Shown here: positions 47,384 through 55,939 of the stretch, piece after piece
How the letters are laid out: each line of letters starts with the position of its first letter
Numbering within the stretch: position 1 is the first letter of the stretch
DNA from: Microbacterium sp. MYb45
GTDB lineage: Bacteria; Actinomycetota; Actinomycetes; Actinomycetales; Microbacteriaceae
NCBI RefSeq assembly: GCF_002979655.1
Contig: NZ_PCPG01000013.1
Coordinates: 1-64,000 of the forward strand
Direction: 5' to 3'
Length of the DNA: 64,000 bases
Made by a program: the position numbers and the translations under genes
The notes under the pieces: generated by a model
Databases searched by the model: none
What the model was told of the DNA's origin: nothing
What the model saw: only the letters and a program-made list of their open reading frames with translations

Positions 47384-47523
47384 CTCCACCGGGGGGCGGA
47401 GTTCAGGTGCTGGTGTGAAGGACATGCACCGGTCGGGCGGGTCGGGATCCTCGGGGGAGGAGAGCCCGGCCCCCCAGCTCTGCACACGAGGAAGAGACCG
47501 CCGATCTGGGGACCGGCGGCCTC
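47381..47523 (+). ncRNA. Candidate structured small RNA, unit 1
   Basis: Three hairpins in order: (a) GAACTCC 47381-47387 with GGAGTTC 47398-47404, loop ACCGGGGGGC; (b) CCTC 47449-47452 with GAGG 47457-47460, loop GGGG, plus an outer GGG/CCC; (c) CCGCCG 47498-47503 with CGGCGG 47514-47519, loop ATCTGGGGAC, extended by GAG/CTC. All are kept in unit 2 with pair-preserving changes. No convincing protein frame spans both units with a start codon and ribosome site. Transcription is not proven. Confidence 0.5.
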
Positions 47524-47571
47524 CCGCGTGGATCGGTCCTCGGACCGGGGTGGCTTTCCGAAGATTTTCGA

Positions 47572-47630
47572 GAAGTCGCGTAATGAATCGGTGGGGATGC
47601 CGTCTCATCCCATAGAGACAGCCGTACGAA
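47572..47630 (+). repeat. Repeat core, copy 2 (promoter/operator candidate)
   Basis: Direct repeat of the 47325-47383 core, 247 bases downstream, same length and the same conserved blocks; the 12-base spacer between the blocks is diverged, which suggests the blocks are under constraint. Confidence 0.75.
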
Positions 47631-47744
47631 TTCCTCCGGGGGGCGGGATTCAGGCAGCGGTCGGTCGGGATCCTCGGGGGAGGAGAGCCCGGCCACCGGC
47701 TCTGAGAGGGGAACGGGGCCGTCGATCTGGGGACCGGCGGCCCC
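47628..47744 (+). ncRNA. Candidate structured small RNA, unit 2
   Basis: Hairpin (a) GAATTCC 47628-47634 with GGGATTC 47645-47651; compared with unit 1, a C-G pair has become U-A (47631/47648) and a U-A pair has become U-G. Hairpin (b) is identical to unit 1. Hairpin (c) is GGGGCCGTCG 47715-47724 with CGGCGGCCCC 47735-47744; an A-U pair of unit 1 is G-C here and one C-G is U-G. The wobble pairs work only for a plus-strand RNA. Unit 2 is 24 bases shorter between hairpins a and b. Confidence 0.5.
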
Positions 47745-47805
47745 CCACCCGAACCTGAACGACCGGAGAGCGCAGGGTTGCGCGTCGCGCGATGCTCTGC
47801 TGCCT

Positions 47806-48978
47806 CTAGGCGTGCAGCCGTGGTCCTGACCACACTCGTGCGACGCGCAGCTCGGCATCCAGCAGTACGGCATCTCCGAGCATCCCGACCCGGAGCCCGC
47901 CGAGTTCGGTGGAGCGGCCGATCGCCCGCGCCGGCGTCTCGGTGAGGGCCCGCACGGCTTCAGCGACGTCCACGCCGGCGGCCACCGTGCGTCGCAGCGC
48001 GACATCCTGAGTGAGGGTCGACCCGGCGATCGAACCGGTGTCGTCGGTTCGGGCGACGCCGTTCTCGACCGTGACGCTCACCGCTCCGAGGTCGTAGTGG
48101 CCGTCGGCGCTTCCGGCCGCGGCCATGGCGTCGGTGATGAGAGCCACTCGGCCCGGGGCGGAATCGAACACGAGCTTGATGACGTGCGGGTCGAGGTGCA
48201 CGTTGTCGGCGATCGCCTCCAGCACCACACGATGATCTGCGGCGGCCGCGAGTACCGGTCCGGGAGCGCGATGGTGGATGCCGGGCATGGCATTGAACGC
48301 GTGGGTGAGGATCGACGCGCCGGCCTCGAATGCGGCGACCGCCATCGCCGCGTCGGCATCGGTGTGTCCCACGGCTGCCGCGGATCCGGCGGCCACGATC
48401 TGCCGGATCGCGTCGAGTCCGCCCGGAAGCTCCGGCGCGATCGTCACCTGCCGGACCGTGCCGCGGCCCGCGTCGAGCAGACGCGCGACGTCGGCCGCAA
48501 CCGGGTGGCGCAGAAGCGCGGGCTCGTGCGCGCCGTGGTGGCCCGGGTCGAGGAAGGGTCCTTCGAGGTGCGAACCGAGGATGTCCGCGTCGGTCTCGGT
48601 CAGGTCGGCGATCGCGGCGACGTTGCGCGCGAGCGCGTCGATCGACGCCGTCACGAGCGACACGACCGCCCGGGTGGTGCCGTGCGCGCGATGCAGACCG
48701 CGCCCGGTGCGGATCGCCTCCACCCCGTCGTCGAACGATGCACCGGCACCGCCGTGTCCATGGATGTCGATGAACCCCGGGGTGAACAGGGCGCCGGGTC
48801 CGGCATCCGCCGCGGCGTCGACGACCTCATCGGCGGGCGACCAGTCGGCGCCGGTGCCGCGAGCCGTGACGGCGCCGTTCTCGATGCGGACCCAGCCGTC
48901 TTCGGTGATCTCGCCGCGATCGACGATCCTGGCCGAATGGACGACCAGTGAACCGGTCGCGGAGGAGTGGGTGCTCAA
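47806..48978 (-). CDS. nagA: N-acetylglucosamine-6-phosphate deacetylase
   Basis: Hydrolyses GlcNAc-6-phosphate to glucosamine-6-phosphate and acetate, the step before NagB. The 390-residue amidohydrolase has TPGFIDIHGHGG (metal H-x-H, about 65-76), the metal glutamate in SHLEGPFLDP (about 137), GHTDAD, THAFNAM and the catalytic aspartate in LITDAMAAAG (about 283). The start appears to be TTG overlapping the stop of the upstream GH20 gene (TTGA); no ATG fits the N-terminus. It is cotranscribed with that hexosaminidase. Confidence 0.94.
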   Translation of the reverse strand: MSTHSSATGSLVVHSARIVDRGEITEDGWVRIENGAVTARGTGADWSPADEVVDAAADAGPGALFTPGFIDIHGHGGAGASFDDGVEAIRTGRGLHRAHGTTRAVVSLVTASIDALARNVAAIADLTETDADILGSHLEGPFLDPGHHGAHEPALLRHPVAADVARLLDAGRGTVRQVTIAPELPGGLDAIRQIVAAGSAAAVGHTDADAAMAVAAFEAGASILTHAFNAMPGIHHRAPGPVLAAAADHRVVLEAIADNVHLDPHVIKLVFDSAPGRVALITDAMAAAGSADGHYDLGAVSVTVENGVARTDDTGSIAGSTLTQDVALRRTVAAGVDVAEAVRALTETPARAIGRSTELGGLRVGMLGDAVLLDAELRVARVWSGPRLHA

Positions 48979-50486
48979 CGTTCGCTCCAGGGGATCTCGT
49001 CTGCGGGGTGGAAATCGACCCCCTCAGCCTTCCACAGCGGGGCGAGCGCTCCGACCCGCTCGCGGAAGGACTCCCACACCCGCTCGGGAGCGTGCTGCGG
49101 CGACCATGCCACCTCCGCCTGGGCGGCCACGCGGGGGAAGACCAGTTGCTCGACGTCGCCGAGTGTGCGCGTGGTCTCGGACCACAGCGGCGCTTCGACG
49201 CCGAGGATCGCGGCATCCGGCACGTCGAGGACCGCGGTCGGCTCCCACTCGTAGGCGGAGCGGACGTCGATGATCGCGGCCCAGGTGAGTCCCAGGGGGA
49301 AGTCCTCGGTGTACTTCATGTCGAGGTAGGTGACGTCGGCCGCGGACATGATCAGTGCGCCGCCGCGCTCGACGAAGTGCGCGGCCTCTTCCGCATGGGC
49401 GCCCTCCGGGGTCGTCTTGCCCCAGTACTGCCCGACCGTACCCTCGGCGATGTTCGCCGCCGATCCCATCTCATGCCAGGCGACCGGTGTCTTGCCCGCG
49501 TCGACCACGATCGCGGTGGCGCGCTCGGCGAACAGGTCGAAGTCCGCCTGGGGCGTGCCGAGCGACTCGTCGCCGCCGATGTGGATGTACGGACCGGGTG
49601 TCATCTCGGCCAGCTCACGGACGACGTCGCGCACGAAGTCGTACGTGCGCTCCTCGTGGATGCGCACGCTGGAGTGTCCGACGCCCCAGCCCAGGTAGCT
49701 CTCGCCGGCGACCGGCAGCGCCTGGCCGAGGCGTTCCGAATCCGCGATCAGGTTGTCGTTCATGACCGGCTCCTCGACGAGCTCCGGGTAGGCGACGCCG
49801 ATCGCGTGCGTGTGACCGGGGAGGTCGATCTCGGGGATCACGATCATGTGCCGGGATGCGGCGTACGCGACGATCTCCCGGTAGTCGTCCTTCGTGTAGA
49901 AGCCGCCAGGGTCGCCGTTCGCCGACGTGCCGGCCGACAGCTCCGTGAGTCGCGGCCAGGAGTCGATGTGCACACGCCACCCCTGGTCGTCGCTGAGGTG
50001 GAGGTGCAGATGGTTGAGTTTGAGTGCGCTCGTGCTGTCGATGAACTTCTTGACGTCGTCGACGCCGAAGAAGTGCCGGGCCACGTCGAGCATCACGCCG
50101 CGCCGGGCGAAGCGGGGGGAGTCGGCGATGTCGGCGCCGAGGAGCGCCCAGCCGGAGTCGTCCTGCCGGAGCAGTTGCAGCAGTGTCTGCACGCCGTAGA
50201 AGAGGCCGGCCTCATCGGCGCCGACGACGACGGCCCGCTCACCGATCTCGAGCGTGTAGGCCTCCGGCGCCGACGAATTCGGGTCGACGAACAGCTCGAT
50301 CTCGGCGGGGGCCCCGTCGGCGACGGAGAGGCGGATGCCGGTGCGGCGCTCCACCGCGTCGATCAGTTGGGCGGCGGCGGGGGAGGAGCCGAGCACGCGC
50401 GTCGTCGCGGTGACGGGCATCCGCCCTTCTCGTGCGGCGGCGGAGACGGGCACGGGCACGAGAGGAAGGGGATGAGGAAGGACCAT
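48975..50486 (-). CDS. Glycoside hydrolase family 20 beta-N-acetylhexosaminidase
   Basis: Releases terminal GlcNAc/GalNAc from chitin- or peptidoglycan-type oligosaccharides by substrate-assisted catalysis. The 503-residue protein has an N-terminal GH20b domain (about 20-122) and the barrel from 125 with HLHLSDDQGWR (161-171) and the catalytic pair D306-E307 (HIGGDES). No signal peptide is seen, so it probably acts inside the cell. ATG at 50486 is chosen; the open frame has only a TTG two codons earlier. It precedes nagA with a four-base overlap and is the second GH20 domain in the window after the fusion protein. Confidence 0.95.
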   Translation of the reverse strand: MVLPHPLPLVPVPVSAAAREGRMPVTATTRVLGSSPAAAQLIDAVERRTGIRLSVADGAPAEIELFVDPNSSAPEAYTLEIGERAVVVGADEAGLFYGVQTLLQLLRQDDSGWALLGADIADSPRFARRGVMLDVARHFFGVDDVKKFIDSTSALKLNHLHLHLSDDQGWRVHIDSWPRLTELSAGTSANGDPGGFYTKDDYREIVAYAASRHMIVIPEIDLPGHTHAIGVAYPELVEEPVMNDNLIADSERLGQALPVAGESYLGWGVGHSSVRIHEERTYDFVRDVVRELAEMTPGPYIHIGGDESLGTPQADFDLFAERATAIVVDAGKTPVAWHEMGSAANIAEGTVGQYWGKTTPEGAHAEEAAHFVERGGALIMSAADVTYLDMKYTEDFPLGLTWAAIIDVRSAYEWEPTAVLDVPDAAILGVEAPLWSETTRTLGDVEQLVFPRVAAQAEVAWSPQHAPERVWESFRERVGALAPLWKAEGVDFHPADEIPWSER

Positions 50487-50530
50487 GAACAAAACCTACC
50501 TGCCGCGGCCCCTCAACGGAACGGGGAATC

Positions 50531-50540
50531 GAATCGATTC
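50531..50540. promoter_or_regulatory. Short palindrome upstream of the GH20-nagA operon
   Basis: GAATCGATTC is a perfect 10-bp palindrome 45 bases upstream of the hexosaminidase start, with a further GATTC on the minus strand beside it. It could be an operator; it does not resemble the ROK site at 39899-39923. Confidence 0.25.
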
Positions 50541-50598
50541 TGTGGTGGGGTGGCCATGTCTCCGCGTTCGCCGCCTCGGGCATCCGCTATGCTCGTAA

Positions 50599-50673
50599 CC
50601 GTCGCGACTGGCGTCTGGGTGGACTACCACCGGGGAGCGACTGACCACGGAATTCGACCGCGCGCCTGGGCCG
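50599..50673 (+). promoter_or_regulatory. ZTP riboswitch (pfl motif) of glyA-folD
   Basis: The leader contains the conserved order of the pfl/ZTP aptamer: CGCGACTGGCG (50603-50613), a stem GGTGGACTACCACC, the GGGGAGCG block (50632-50639) and the 3-prime signature CGCGCCTGGGC (50661-50671). ZTP riboswitches sense ZTP/ZMP, a sign of low 10-formyl-tetrahydrofolate, and characteristically precede glyA and folD, exactly the genes here. TATGCT at 50589-50594 is a likely -10. The expression platform may involve the ribosome site AAAGGAG at 50703-50709. Confidence 0.85.
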
Positions 50674-50718
50674 ATAGGAACACCCCTTTCGAATCCGTCG
50701 TCAAAGGAGCATGTCACC

Positions 50719-51993
50719 ATGACCGACCGTTACTTCAACGCCCCGCTCGCCGAGGTCGACCCCGAGATCGCACAGGTCCTCGACCGTGAGCTGAAGCGTC
50801 AGCAGACCTTCCTCGAGATGATCGCCTCGGAGAACTTCGTTCCCGTCTCGATCCTGCAGTCGCAGGGTTCCGTGCTCACGAACAAGTACGCCGAGGGATA
50901 CCCCGGCCGCCGCTACTACGGTGGCTGCGAAGAGGTCGACGTCGCGGAGTCCCTCGCGATCGAGCGGGCGAAGAGCCTTTTCGGCGCCGAGTTCGCGAAC
51001 GTGCAGCCGCACTCCGGCGCGTCGGCGAACGCCGCGGTCCTGCACGCGATCGCCCGCCCCGGCGACACCCTGCTCGGTCTGTCGCTCGACCAGGGCGGCC
51101 ACCTCACGCACGGCATGAAGATCAACTTCTCCGGCCGGCTCTACGACATCGTCGCGTACGGTGTCGACCCCGAGACCTCGACCATCGACATGGCGGAGGT
51201 CCGCCGCCTCGCGATCGAGCACAAGCCCAAGGTCATCATCGCCGGCTGGTCGGCCTACCCGCGCACCATGGACTTCGCGGCTTTCCGCGAGATCGCCGAT
51301 GAGGTCGGCGCGCTGCTCTGGGTGGACATGGCGCACTTCGCCGGTCTGGTCGCCGCGGGTCTGCACCCGAACCCGGTTCCGCACGCCCACGTCGTCTCCT
51401 CGACCGTGCACAAGACCATCGGTGGCCCGCGCTCGGGCTTCATCCTCACGAACGACGCCGAGCTCGCCAAGAAGATCAACACCGCGGTCTTCCCGGGCCA
51501 GCAGGGCGGACCGTTGATGCACGTGATCGCCGCCAAGGCGACCGCGTTCAAGCTCGCCGGCACCCCGGAATTCAAGGAGCGCCAGGAGCGCGTGCTGCGC
51601 GGAGCGAAGCTCATCGCCGAGCGCCTTTCGCAGCAGGACGTGAAGGATGCCGGCATCGCGGTGCGCTCGGGCGGCACCGACGTGCACCTGGTGCTGGTCG
51701 ACCTGCGCGACGCCGAGATCGACGGCAAGCAGGCGGAAGACCTGCTGCACGACATCCACATCACCGTGAACCGCAACGCCGTTCCGAACGACCCGCGTCC
51801 GCCGATGGTGACCTCGGGTCTGCGCGTCGGCACGCCGGCGCTCGCGACCCGCGGCTTCGGTGACGCCGAGTTCACCGAGGTCGCCGACATCATCGCCCTC
51901 GCGCTGCTCCCGGGTGCGGATGTGGAGTCGCTGCGCGCCCGCGTCGACGCCCTGGCCGCCGCGTTCCCCCTCTACCCGGACCTGCAGCAGTGA
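50719..51993 (+). CDS. glyA: Serine hydroxymethyltransferase
   Basis: Interconverts serine and glycine with transfer of the C1 unit to tetrahydrofolate. The 424-residue protein is a standard Gly[20 protein letters not shown] (35-53), the PLP lysine K232 in [14 protein letters not shown], and [14 protein letters not shown] (201-214). A clear AAAGGAG site precedes the ATG. It is controlled by the ZTP riboswitch and overlaps folD by four bases. Confidence 0.98.
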   Translation: MTDRYFNAPLAEVDPEIAQVLDRELKRQQTFLEMIASENFVPVSILQSQGSVLTNKYAEGYPGRRYYGGCEEVDVAESLAIERAKSLFGAEFANVQPHSGASANAAVLHAIARPGDTLLGLSLDQGGHLTHGMKINFSGRLYDIVAYGVDPETSTIDMAEVRRLAIEHKPKVIIAGWSAYPRTMDFAAFREIADEVGALLWVDMAHFAGLVAAGLHPNPVPHAHVVSSTVHKTIGGPRSGFILTNDAELAKKINTAVFPGQQGGPLMHVIAAKATAFKLAGTPEFKERQERVLRGAKLIAERLSQQDVKDAGIAVRSGGTDVHLVLVDLRDAEIDGKQAEDLLHDIHITVNRNAVPNDPRPPMVTSGLRVGTPALATRGFGDAEFTEVADIIALALLPGADVESLRARVDALAAAFPLYPDLQQ

Positions 51994-52868
51994 CGGCGAA
52001 GATCCTCGACGGGAAGGCGGCTTCCGCCGCGATCCGTGCCGAACTCACGGAACGCGTCGCGGCGCTGAAGGAGCGGGGCGTCACCCCGGGCATCGCGACG
52101 GTGCTCGTGGGTGCAGACCCGGCATCGCAGCTGTACGTCGGCATGAAGCATCGGCAGTCCGAGGCGATCGGGATGAACTCGATCCAGCGCGAGCTGCCGG
52201 CGGATGCGACGCAGGCCGAGGTCGAGGCACTGATCGACGAGCTCAACGCCGACCCCGCGTGCCACGGCTACATCGTGCAGCTGCCGCTGCCGAAGCACCT
52301 CGACACCGACGCCATCCTCGAGCGGATCGATCCGGCGAAGGATGCCGACGGACTGCACCCGACCAACCTCGGCCGACTGGTGCTGAACGTCAACGGTCCG
52401 ATCCACACGCCGCTGCCCTGCACGCCGCGCGGCGTGATCGAGCTGCTGCTGCGCAACGACTACGACCTCAAGGGCAAGCACGTGGTCGTGGTCGGGCGCG
52501 GCGTCACCATCGGCCGTTCCATCGGGCTGCTGCTCACTCGCCGCGACCTCAACGCGACGGTCACGCTGACGCACACCGGCACCGTCGACATGCCGCGGTA
52601 CCTGCGTGAGGCGGACGTGATCGTGGCTGCGGCCGGCGTCAAGCACCTGATCCGCGCCGAGGACGTCAAGCCCGGTGCCGCCGTGCTCGACGTCGGCGTG
52701 ACGCGCGAGACGCACCCGGAGACCGGCAAGAGCCTGGTCTTCGGTGACGTCGCCCCCGGCGTCGCGGATGTCGCTGGTTACATCTCGCCGAACCCCGGCG
52801 GTGTGGGGCCGATGACGGTCGCCCTGCTCATGACGAATGTCGTCGAGGCCGCCGAGCGGGTCGTGTAG
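51990..52868 (+). CDS. folD: Bifunctional methylenetetrahydrofolate dehydrogenase/methenyltetrahydrofolate cyclohydrolase
   Basis: Produces 10-formyl-tetrahydrofolate from the methylene form. The 292-residue protein has the catalytic Y49 and K53 ([16 protein letters not shown]), the [13 protein letters not shown] signature (89-101), PCTPRGV, and the NADP-binding [17 protein letters not shown] (164-180; the usual G-R-S is G-R-G here). GTG at 51990 overlaps the glyA stop (GTGA). It completes the riboswitch-controlled C1 operon and is closed by a perfect-stem terminator. Confidence 0.96.
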   Translation: MTAKILDGKAASAAIRAELTERVAALKERGVTPGIATVLVGADPASQLYVGMKHRQSEAIGMNSIQRELPADATQAEVEALIDELNADPACHGYIVQLPLPKHLDTDAILERIDPAKDADGLHPTNLGRLVLNVNGPIHTPLPCTPRGVIELLLRNDYDLKGKHVVVVGRGVTIGRSIGLLLTRRDLNATVTLTHTGTVDMPRYLREADVIVAAAGVKHLIRAEDVKPGAAVLDVGVTRETHPETGKSLVFGDVAPGVADVAGYISPNPGGVGPMTVALLMTNVVEAAERVV

Positions 52869-52890
52869 CCGCCGGTCGCCGCAGATACGC

Positions 52891-52929
52891 ACGATGTCGC
52901 AGGAATCCGTGAGATTCCTGCGACATCGT
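52891..52929. terminator. Terminator after folD
   Basis: A 17-base arm starting ACGATGTCGC (52891-52907) pairs perfectly with GATTCCTGCGACATCGT (52913-52929) around CGTGA, followed by CGTTTGA. The next gene converges on it, so it may serve both directions. Confidence 0.9.
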
Positions 52930-52953
52930 CGTTTGACTGCGAGGTGAGGCCGG

Positions 52954-53520
52954 TCAGCCGAGTTCGTCGAGCATCCGTCGCTGCTCGGGCGTGAGCCCGT
53001 CGTTGAGCTCGTCGCGGGCCGCGGTCGTCTCGGGGGACTCGGGTGCGGCCGTCGTGGAGGCCGTCGCGGGTGCGGACTTCGAGCGTCCGCCCGTCACCCG
53101 CGCCTGCACGGAGTCGTAGATCTCCGCGGCCTTGGCCCGCATCCGGTCGTCGATCTGGTCGTAGATCATCCAGCCGAACAGCAGGGCGAGCGGCGGCAGC
53201 ACGAACGCCCAGAAACCCGAGGCGCGCACGCCGCTCAGCCACACCGTGAGCACCCAGACGATGAGCTCGACGAGGTAGACGAGCACGTACTGGACGATCT
53301 TCTCGCCGGTCTTGGTGCGCTCCGCGGCCGACTTCGCGGCGGACTTGCGGAAGGCACCGGCGATCAGCGGCTTCACGAAGAGTGCCGCAAGGGTCAGGAT
53401 GACCGATGCCCACAGGGCATTGAACCCGACGGAGACGCCGGGCAGCAGCAGACCGATCAGGAGCAGCACCGCGACGTTGAACACGTAGAGCGCGGCGAAC
53501 CGGACGATTCCGTTCTTCAT
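52954..53520 (-). CDS. Uncharacterised multi-pass membrane protein
   Basis: The 188-residue protein has four hydrophobic segments: about 5-27 (IVRFAALYVFNVAVLLLIGLL), 32-52, 75-96 (IVQYVLVYLVELIVWVLTVW) and 102-120. A hydrophilic C-terminal tail (125-188) is rich in Ala, Ser, Thr and Glu and ends in the helix LTPEQRRMLDELG. It is holin-like in size but has no known family motif that I recognise. It converges with folD and is transcribed with or after the next gene. Confidence 0.8.
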   Translation of the reverse strand: MKNGIVRFAALYVFNVAVLLLIGLLLPGVSVGFNALWASVILTLAALFVKPLIAGAFRKSAAKSAAERTKTGEKIVQYVLVYLVELIVWVLTVWLSGVRASGFWAFVLPPLALLFGWMIYDQIDDRMRAKAAEIYDSVQARVTGGRSKSAPATASTTAAPESPETTAARDELNDGLTPEQRRMLDELG

Positions 53521-53577
53521 GCGACCAGAATCCCACAGATCGCGGTGACGCGGATGCGGAGCGGCCGCCCCGCGCGG

Positions 53578-54297
53578 TCAGCCCTGTGGGTGCAGCGTGC
53601 TCTCGATGCCGCTGATGCGGGCCTGCTCGTCGAAGCGGAACGTCGCCGTGCCGGTGGTGTCCGACACGGACGCGCCCGAGAAGGCCTCGTCGGTCCAGGT
53701 CAGGGTCCAGCCGGCGAGTCGGGCGAGGTCCCAGACCGCGGTGCGGGCGTCGGGCAGGTCTGCTCCGGCGAGCACACGGGGGAGGGCGACGACCGCGTCG
53801 GCGACGGTGAGCGGTGCGAGCGGTGCGTCGAGCAGGAACACCGCGCGGGTGCCGTTGCCGACGGGCGCGGAGTAGTACGGGGAGCGTCCGGTCAGCTCGA
53901 CGGCGACGCCGCCGATGGTGTGCGCCGCCTGCGCGATCCAGTCGTCGTCGCCCGCGCCCTCGGGGAACGGCACTTCCGAGTTCGTCAACTCCGCGATGCC
54001 GTGCTCGGCGCCGTATGCGTGCAGCTGAGCGGCGACGCCCTGCGGGTCCCCGTTGGGGTGCGCCCAGGCCCACAGCAGCGAACGGGGTCCTGGCGCGATC
54101 GTCGCGATCAGATGCGCGCGGGCGACGAGCTGCCTCGAGGGGTCGTCGTTCGCCGTGAAGGTGAGCGTGCCGGCGGCCATGTCCGCGTCCCAGCGGTGCT
54201 CACCGAGCGCGTCGGCGGCGGCGGAGAGGGCTTCCTGTCGGAGTGCGACGAAGAGGGCGGCACGGTCGGCGAGGGGCTGGAGCGCGGCGAAGGTCAT
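53578..54297 (-). CDS. Uncharacterised protein resembling the DUF6882 family
   Basis: A soluble 239-residue protein without signal or membrane segments. Recognisable features are the N-terminal helix LADRAALFVALRQEAL, FTANDDPSRQLVARAHLIATI, and LLWAWAHPN (about 75-83), a pattern I associate with DUF6882 proteins of Actinobacteria. The C-terminal half ends in a beta-rich section (GTATFRFDEQARISGIEST). Function unknown. GAGACT six bases before the ATG may be a leaderless -10. Confidence 0.7.
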   Translation of the reverse strand: MTFAALQPLADRAALFVALRQEALSAAADALGEHRWDADMAAGTLTFTANDDPSRQLVARAHLIATIAPGPRSLLWAWAHPNGDPQGVAAQLHAYGAEHGIAELTNSEVPFPEGAGDDDWIAQAAHTIGGVAVELTGRSPYYSAPVGNGTRAVFLLDAPLAPLTVADAVVALPRVLAGADLPDARTAVWDLARLAGWTLTWTDEAFSGASVSDTTGTATFRFDEQARISGIESTLHPQG

Positions 54298-54359
54298 GCC
54301 GACAGTCTCGCCGGAAATGCTATGAATCCGCTAGCTCGCACACCGTTCGTGTGAGCGGC

Positions 54360-55160
54360 TCAGTAGCTGGCGCGCGCCGCCCCGTCCGCGGCGATGAATC
54401 GCGCCGCCAGCGCCTCGGATGCGCGGGCCAGCAGGGCGACATCCGCACCCACGGCCACGAAGTCCGCGCCCGCGGCGAGGTAGGCATCAGCGGCGGCGGG
54501 GTCGAACGCGTTCACGCCGACGGCCTTGCCCGCGGCCTTGACCGCGGCGAACACCTTCTCGACGGAGGCCGTCACATCGGGATGCGTCTGCTGACCGAGG
54601 AGTCCCATCGATGCCGACAGGTCGGACGGTCCGACGAAGACGGCATCCACGCCGTCGATCGCGGCGATGTCGGCGGCGGCCTCGACCCCTGCAGCCGTCT
54701 CGATCTGCACGGTCAGCGAGACGTGCTGCGCGGACTCCTGCAGATACCGATCGACGCGGTTCCACCGGGCGCTGCGGGCCAGGGCGCTTCCCACTCCGCG
54801 TACGCCCTCCGGCGGGTAGCGGGTGGCGGCCACGGCGGCGCGGGCCTCATCGGCTGAGGAGACCATCGGGACGATAAGATTCTGCGCCCCGAGATCGAGG
54901 ATCTGCTTGATCGCGACCGTGTCGTTCGACGGCACGCGCACGAGCGGGGCGATCGGATAGGCGGCGACGGCCTGCAGCTGCTGCAGCACGGAGTCGAGCG
55001 TGTTCGCCGAGTGCTCCATGTCGATCAGCAGCCAGTCGAGCCCGGACCCTGCAGCGACCTCCGCGAGAAGCGGGCTGCCGGAGCAGACCCACATGCCCAC
55101 GAACGGGTGATCGGAGTCCGCGAGCTGTTCGCGGAAGGAGGGGTCTAGACGAAGCGGCAT
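54360..55160 (-). CDS. hpaI: 4-hydroxy-2-oxoheptanedioate aldolase
   Basis: Last step of homoprotocatechuate breakdown: cleaves 4-hydroxy-2-oxoheptanedioate to pyruvate and succinic semialdehyde. The 266-residue class II metal-dependent aldolase has H50 (LLIDMEHS), R75 (LVRVPSND), metal ligands E154 (VQIETAAGVE) and D180 (FVGPSDLSASMG). ATG at 55160 overlaps the end of hpaH by 16 bases. It is the last gene of the hpa operon. Confidence 0.95.
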   Translation of the reverse strand: MPLRLDPSFREQLADSDHPFVGMWVCSGSPLLAEVAAGSGLDWLLIDMEHSANTLDSVLQQLQAVAAYPIAPLVRVPSNDTVAIKQILDLGAQNLIVPMVSSADEARAAVAATRYPPEGVRGVGSALARSARWNRVDRYLQESAQHVSLTVQIETAAGVEAAADIAAIDGVDAVFVGPSDLSASMGLLGQQTHPDVTASVEKVFAAVKAAGKAVGVNAFDPAAADAYLAAGADFVAVGADVALLARASEALAARFIAADGAARASY

Positions 55161-55930
55161 GCGATTGTTCCCATCGGTCCGTAATCGCACAGCACTTCAT
55201 CGCCACGCGACACCCACATCGGGCGCGTGAACGATCCTGCCAGGATGATCTCGCCTGCTTCGAGACGCGCGCCGTGCTGATGGAACTTGTTCGCGAGCCA
55301 GGCCACGCCGGTGGCCGGATGGCCGAGCACTCCGGCGGCGACGCCGGTCTCCTCGATCTCGCCGTTGCGGGACAGGACGCCCGGTACCCAGCGCAGGTCG
55401 ATCTCATCGGGGCGCTTGTGGACCGTGCCGAGCACCATCGCCCCGTACGCGGCGTTGTCGCTGATCGTGTCGACGATCGTCCGACCCTCCAGCTCGATGT
55501 GCGAGTTGAGCACCTCGAGGGCCGGCACGGCATAGTCGATCGCCGCGAGGGCGTCTTCGAGAGTGCAGTCGGGGCCTTCCAGTGGGCTCTTCAGCACGAA
55601 GGCCAGCTCGACCTCGATGCGCACGTTCGAGAAGTGGTCCACCGGGATCTCGGCGCCGGACTCGTAGACCGTGTCGTCGAACATCACGCCGTAGTCCGGC
55701 TCGGTGATGCCCGTCGCCTGCTGCATCGCCTTGGACGTCAGCCCGATCTTGCGTCCGACGAGCCGACGACCCGCCGCGAGGTTCTGGTCGCGCCAGACCC
55801 CCTGGATCGCATACGAGTCCTCGACCGTCGCCTCCGGGTACCGTGCGGTGATGCGCGGGATCACGCTGTGCGTGCGATCGGCTTCGGCGAGCTCCGCCGC
55901 GATCGCCGAGATGGTCTCGTCTGACAGCAT
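55145..55930 (-). CDS. hpaH: 2-oxo-hept-4-ene-1,7-dioate hydratase
   Basis: Adds water to 2-oxohept-4-enedioate before the aldolase step. The 261-residue protein shows the hydratase/decarboxylase (FAH-like) fold motifs: [13 protein letters not shown] with K61, [10 protein letters not shown] (79-88) and the metal-binding pair E106 and E108 in [10 protein letters not shown]. It overlaps hpaI and is ten bases after hpaD. Length and motifs are those of HpaH rather than the catechol-pathway DmpE, though the two are close. Confidence 0.93.
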   Translation of the reverse strand: MLSDETISAIAAELAEADRTHSVIPRITARYPEATVEDSYAIQGVWRDQNLAAGRRLVGRKIGLTSKAMQQATGITEPDYGVMFDDTVYESGAEIPVDHFSNVRIEVELAFVLKSPLEGPDCTLEDALAAIDYAVPALEVLNSHIELEGRTIVDTISDNAAYGAMVLGTVHKRPDEIDLRWVPGVLSRNGEIEETGVAAGVLGHPATGVAWLANKFHQHGARLEAGEIILAGSFTRPMWVSRGDEVLCDYGPMGTIACRFV

Positions 55931-55939
55931 CGGTGCCTC

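Noticed and set aside
47325-47744. Protein-coding interpretation of the repeat units
   Set aside because: Several frames translate to similar peptides in both copies only because the DNA is similar. No frame has a start codon with a ribosome site in both copies, and indels between the units are not all compatible with one frame.
47325-47744. 6C RNA
   Set aside because: On the minus strand the loops are C-rich as in 6C RNA, but the U-G wobbles that preserve stems exist only on the plus strand, and the number and order of hairpins differ.
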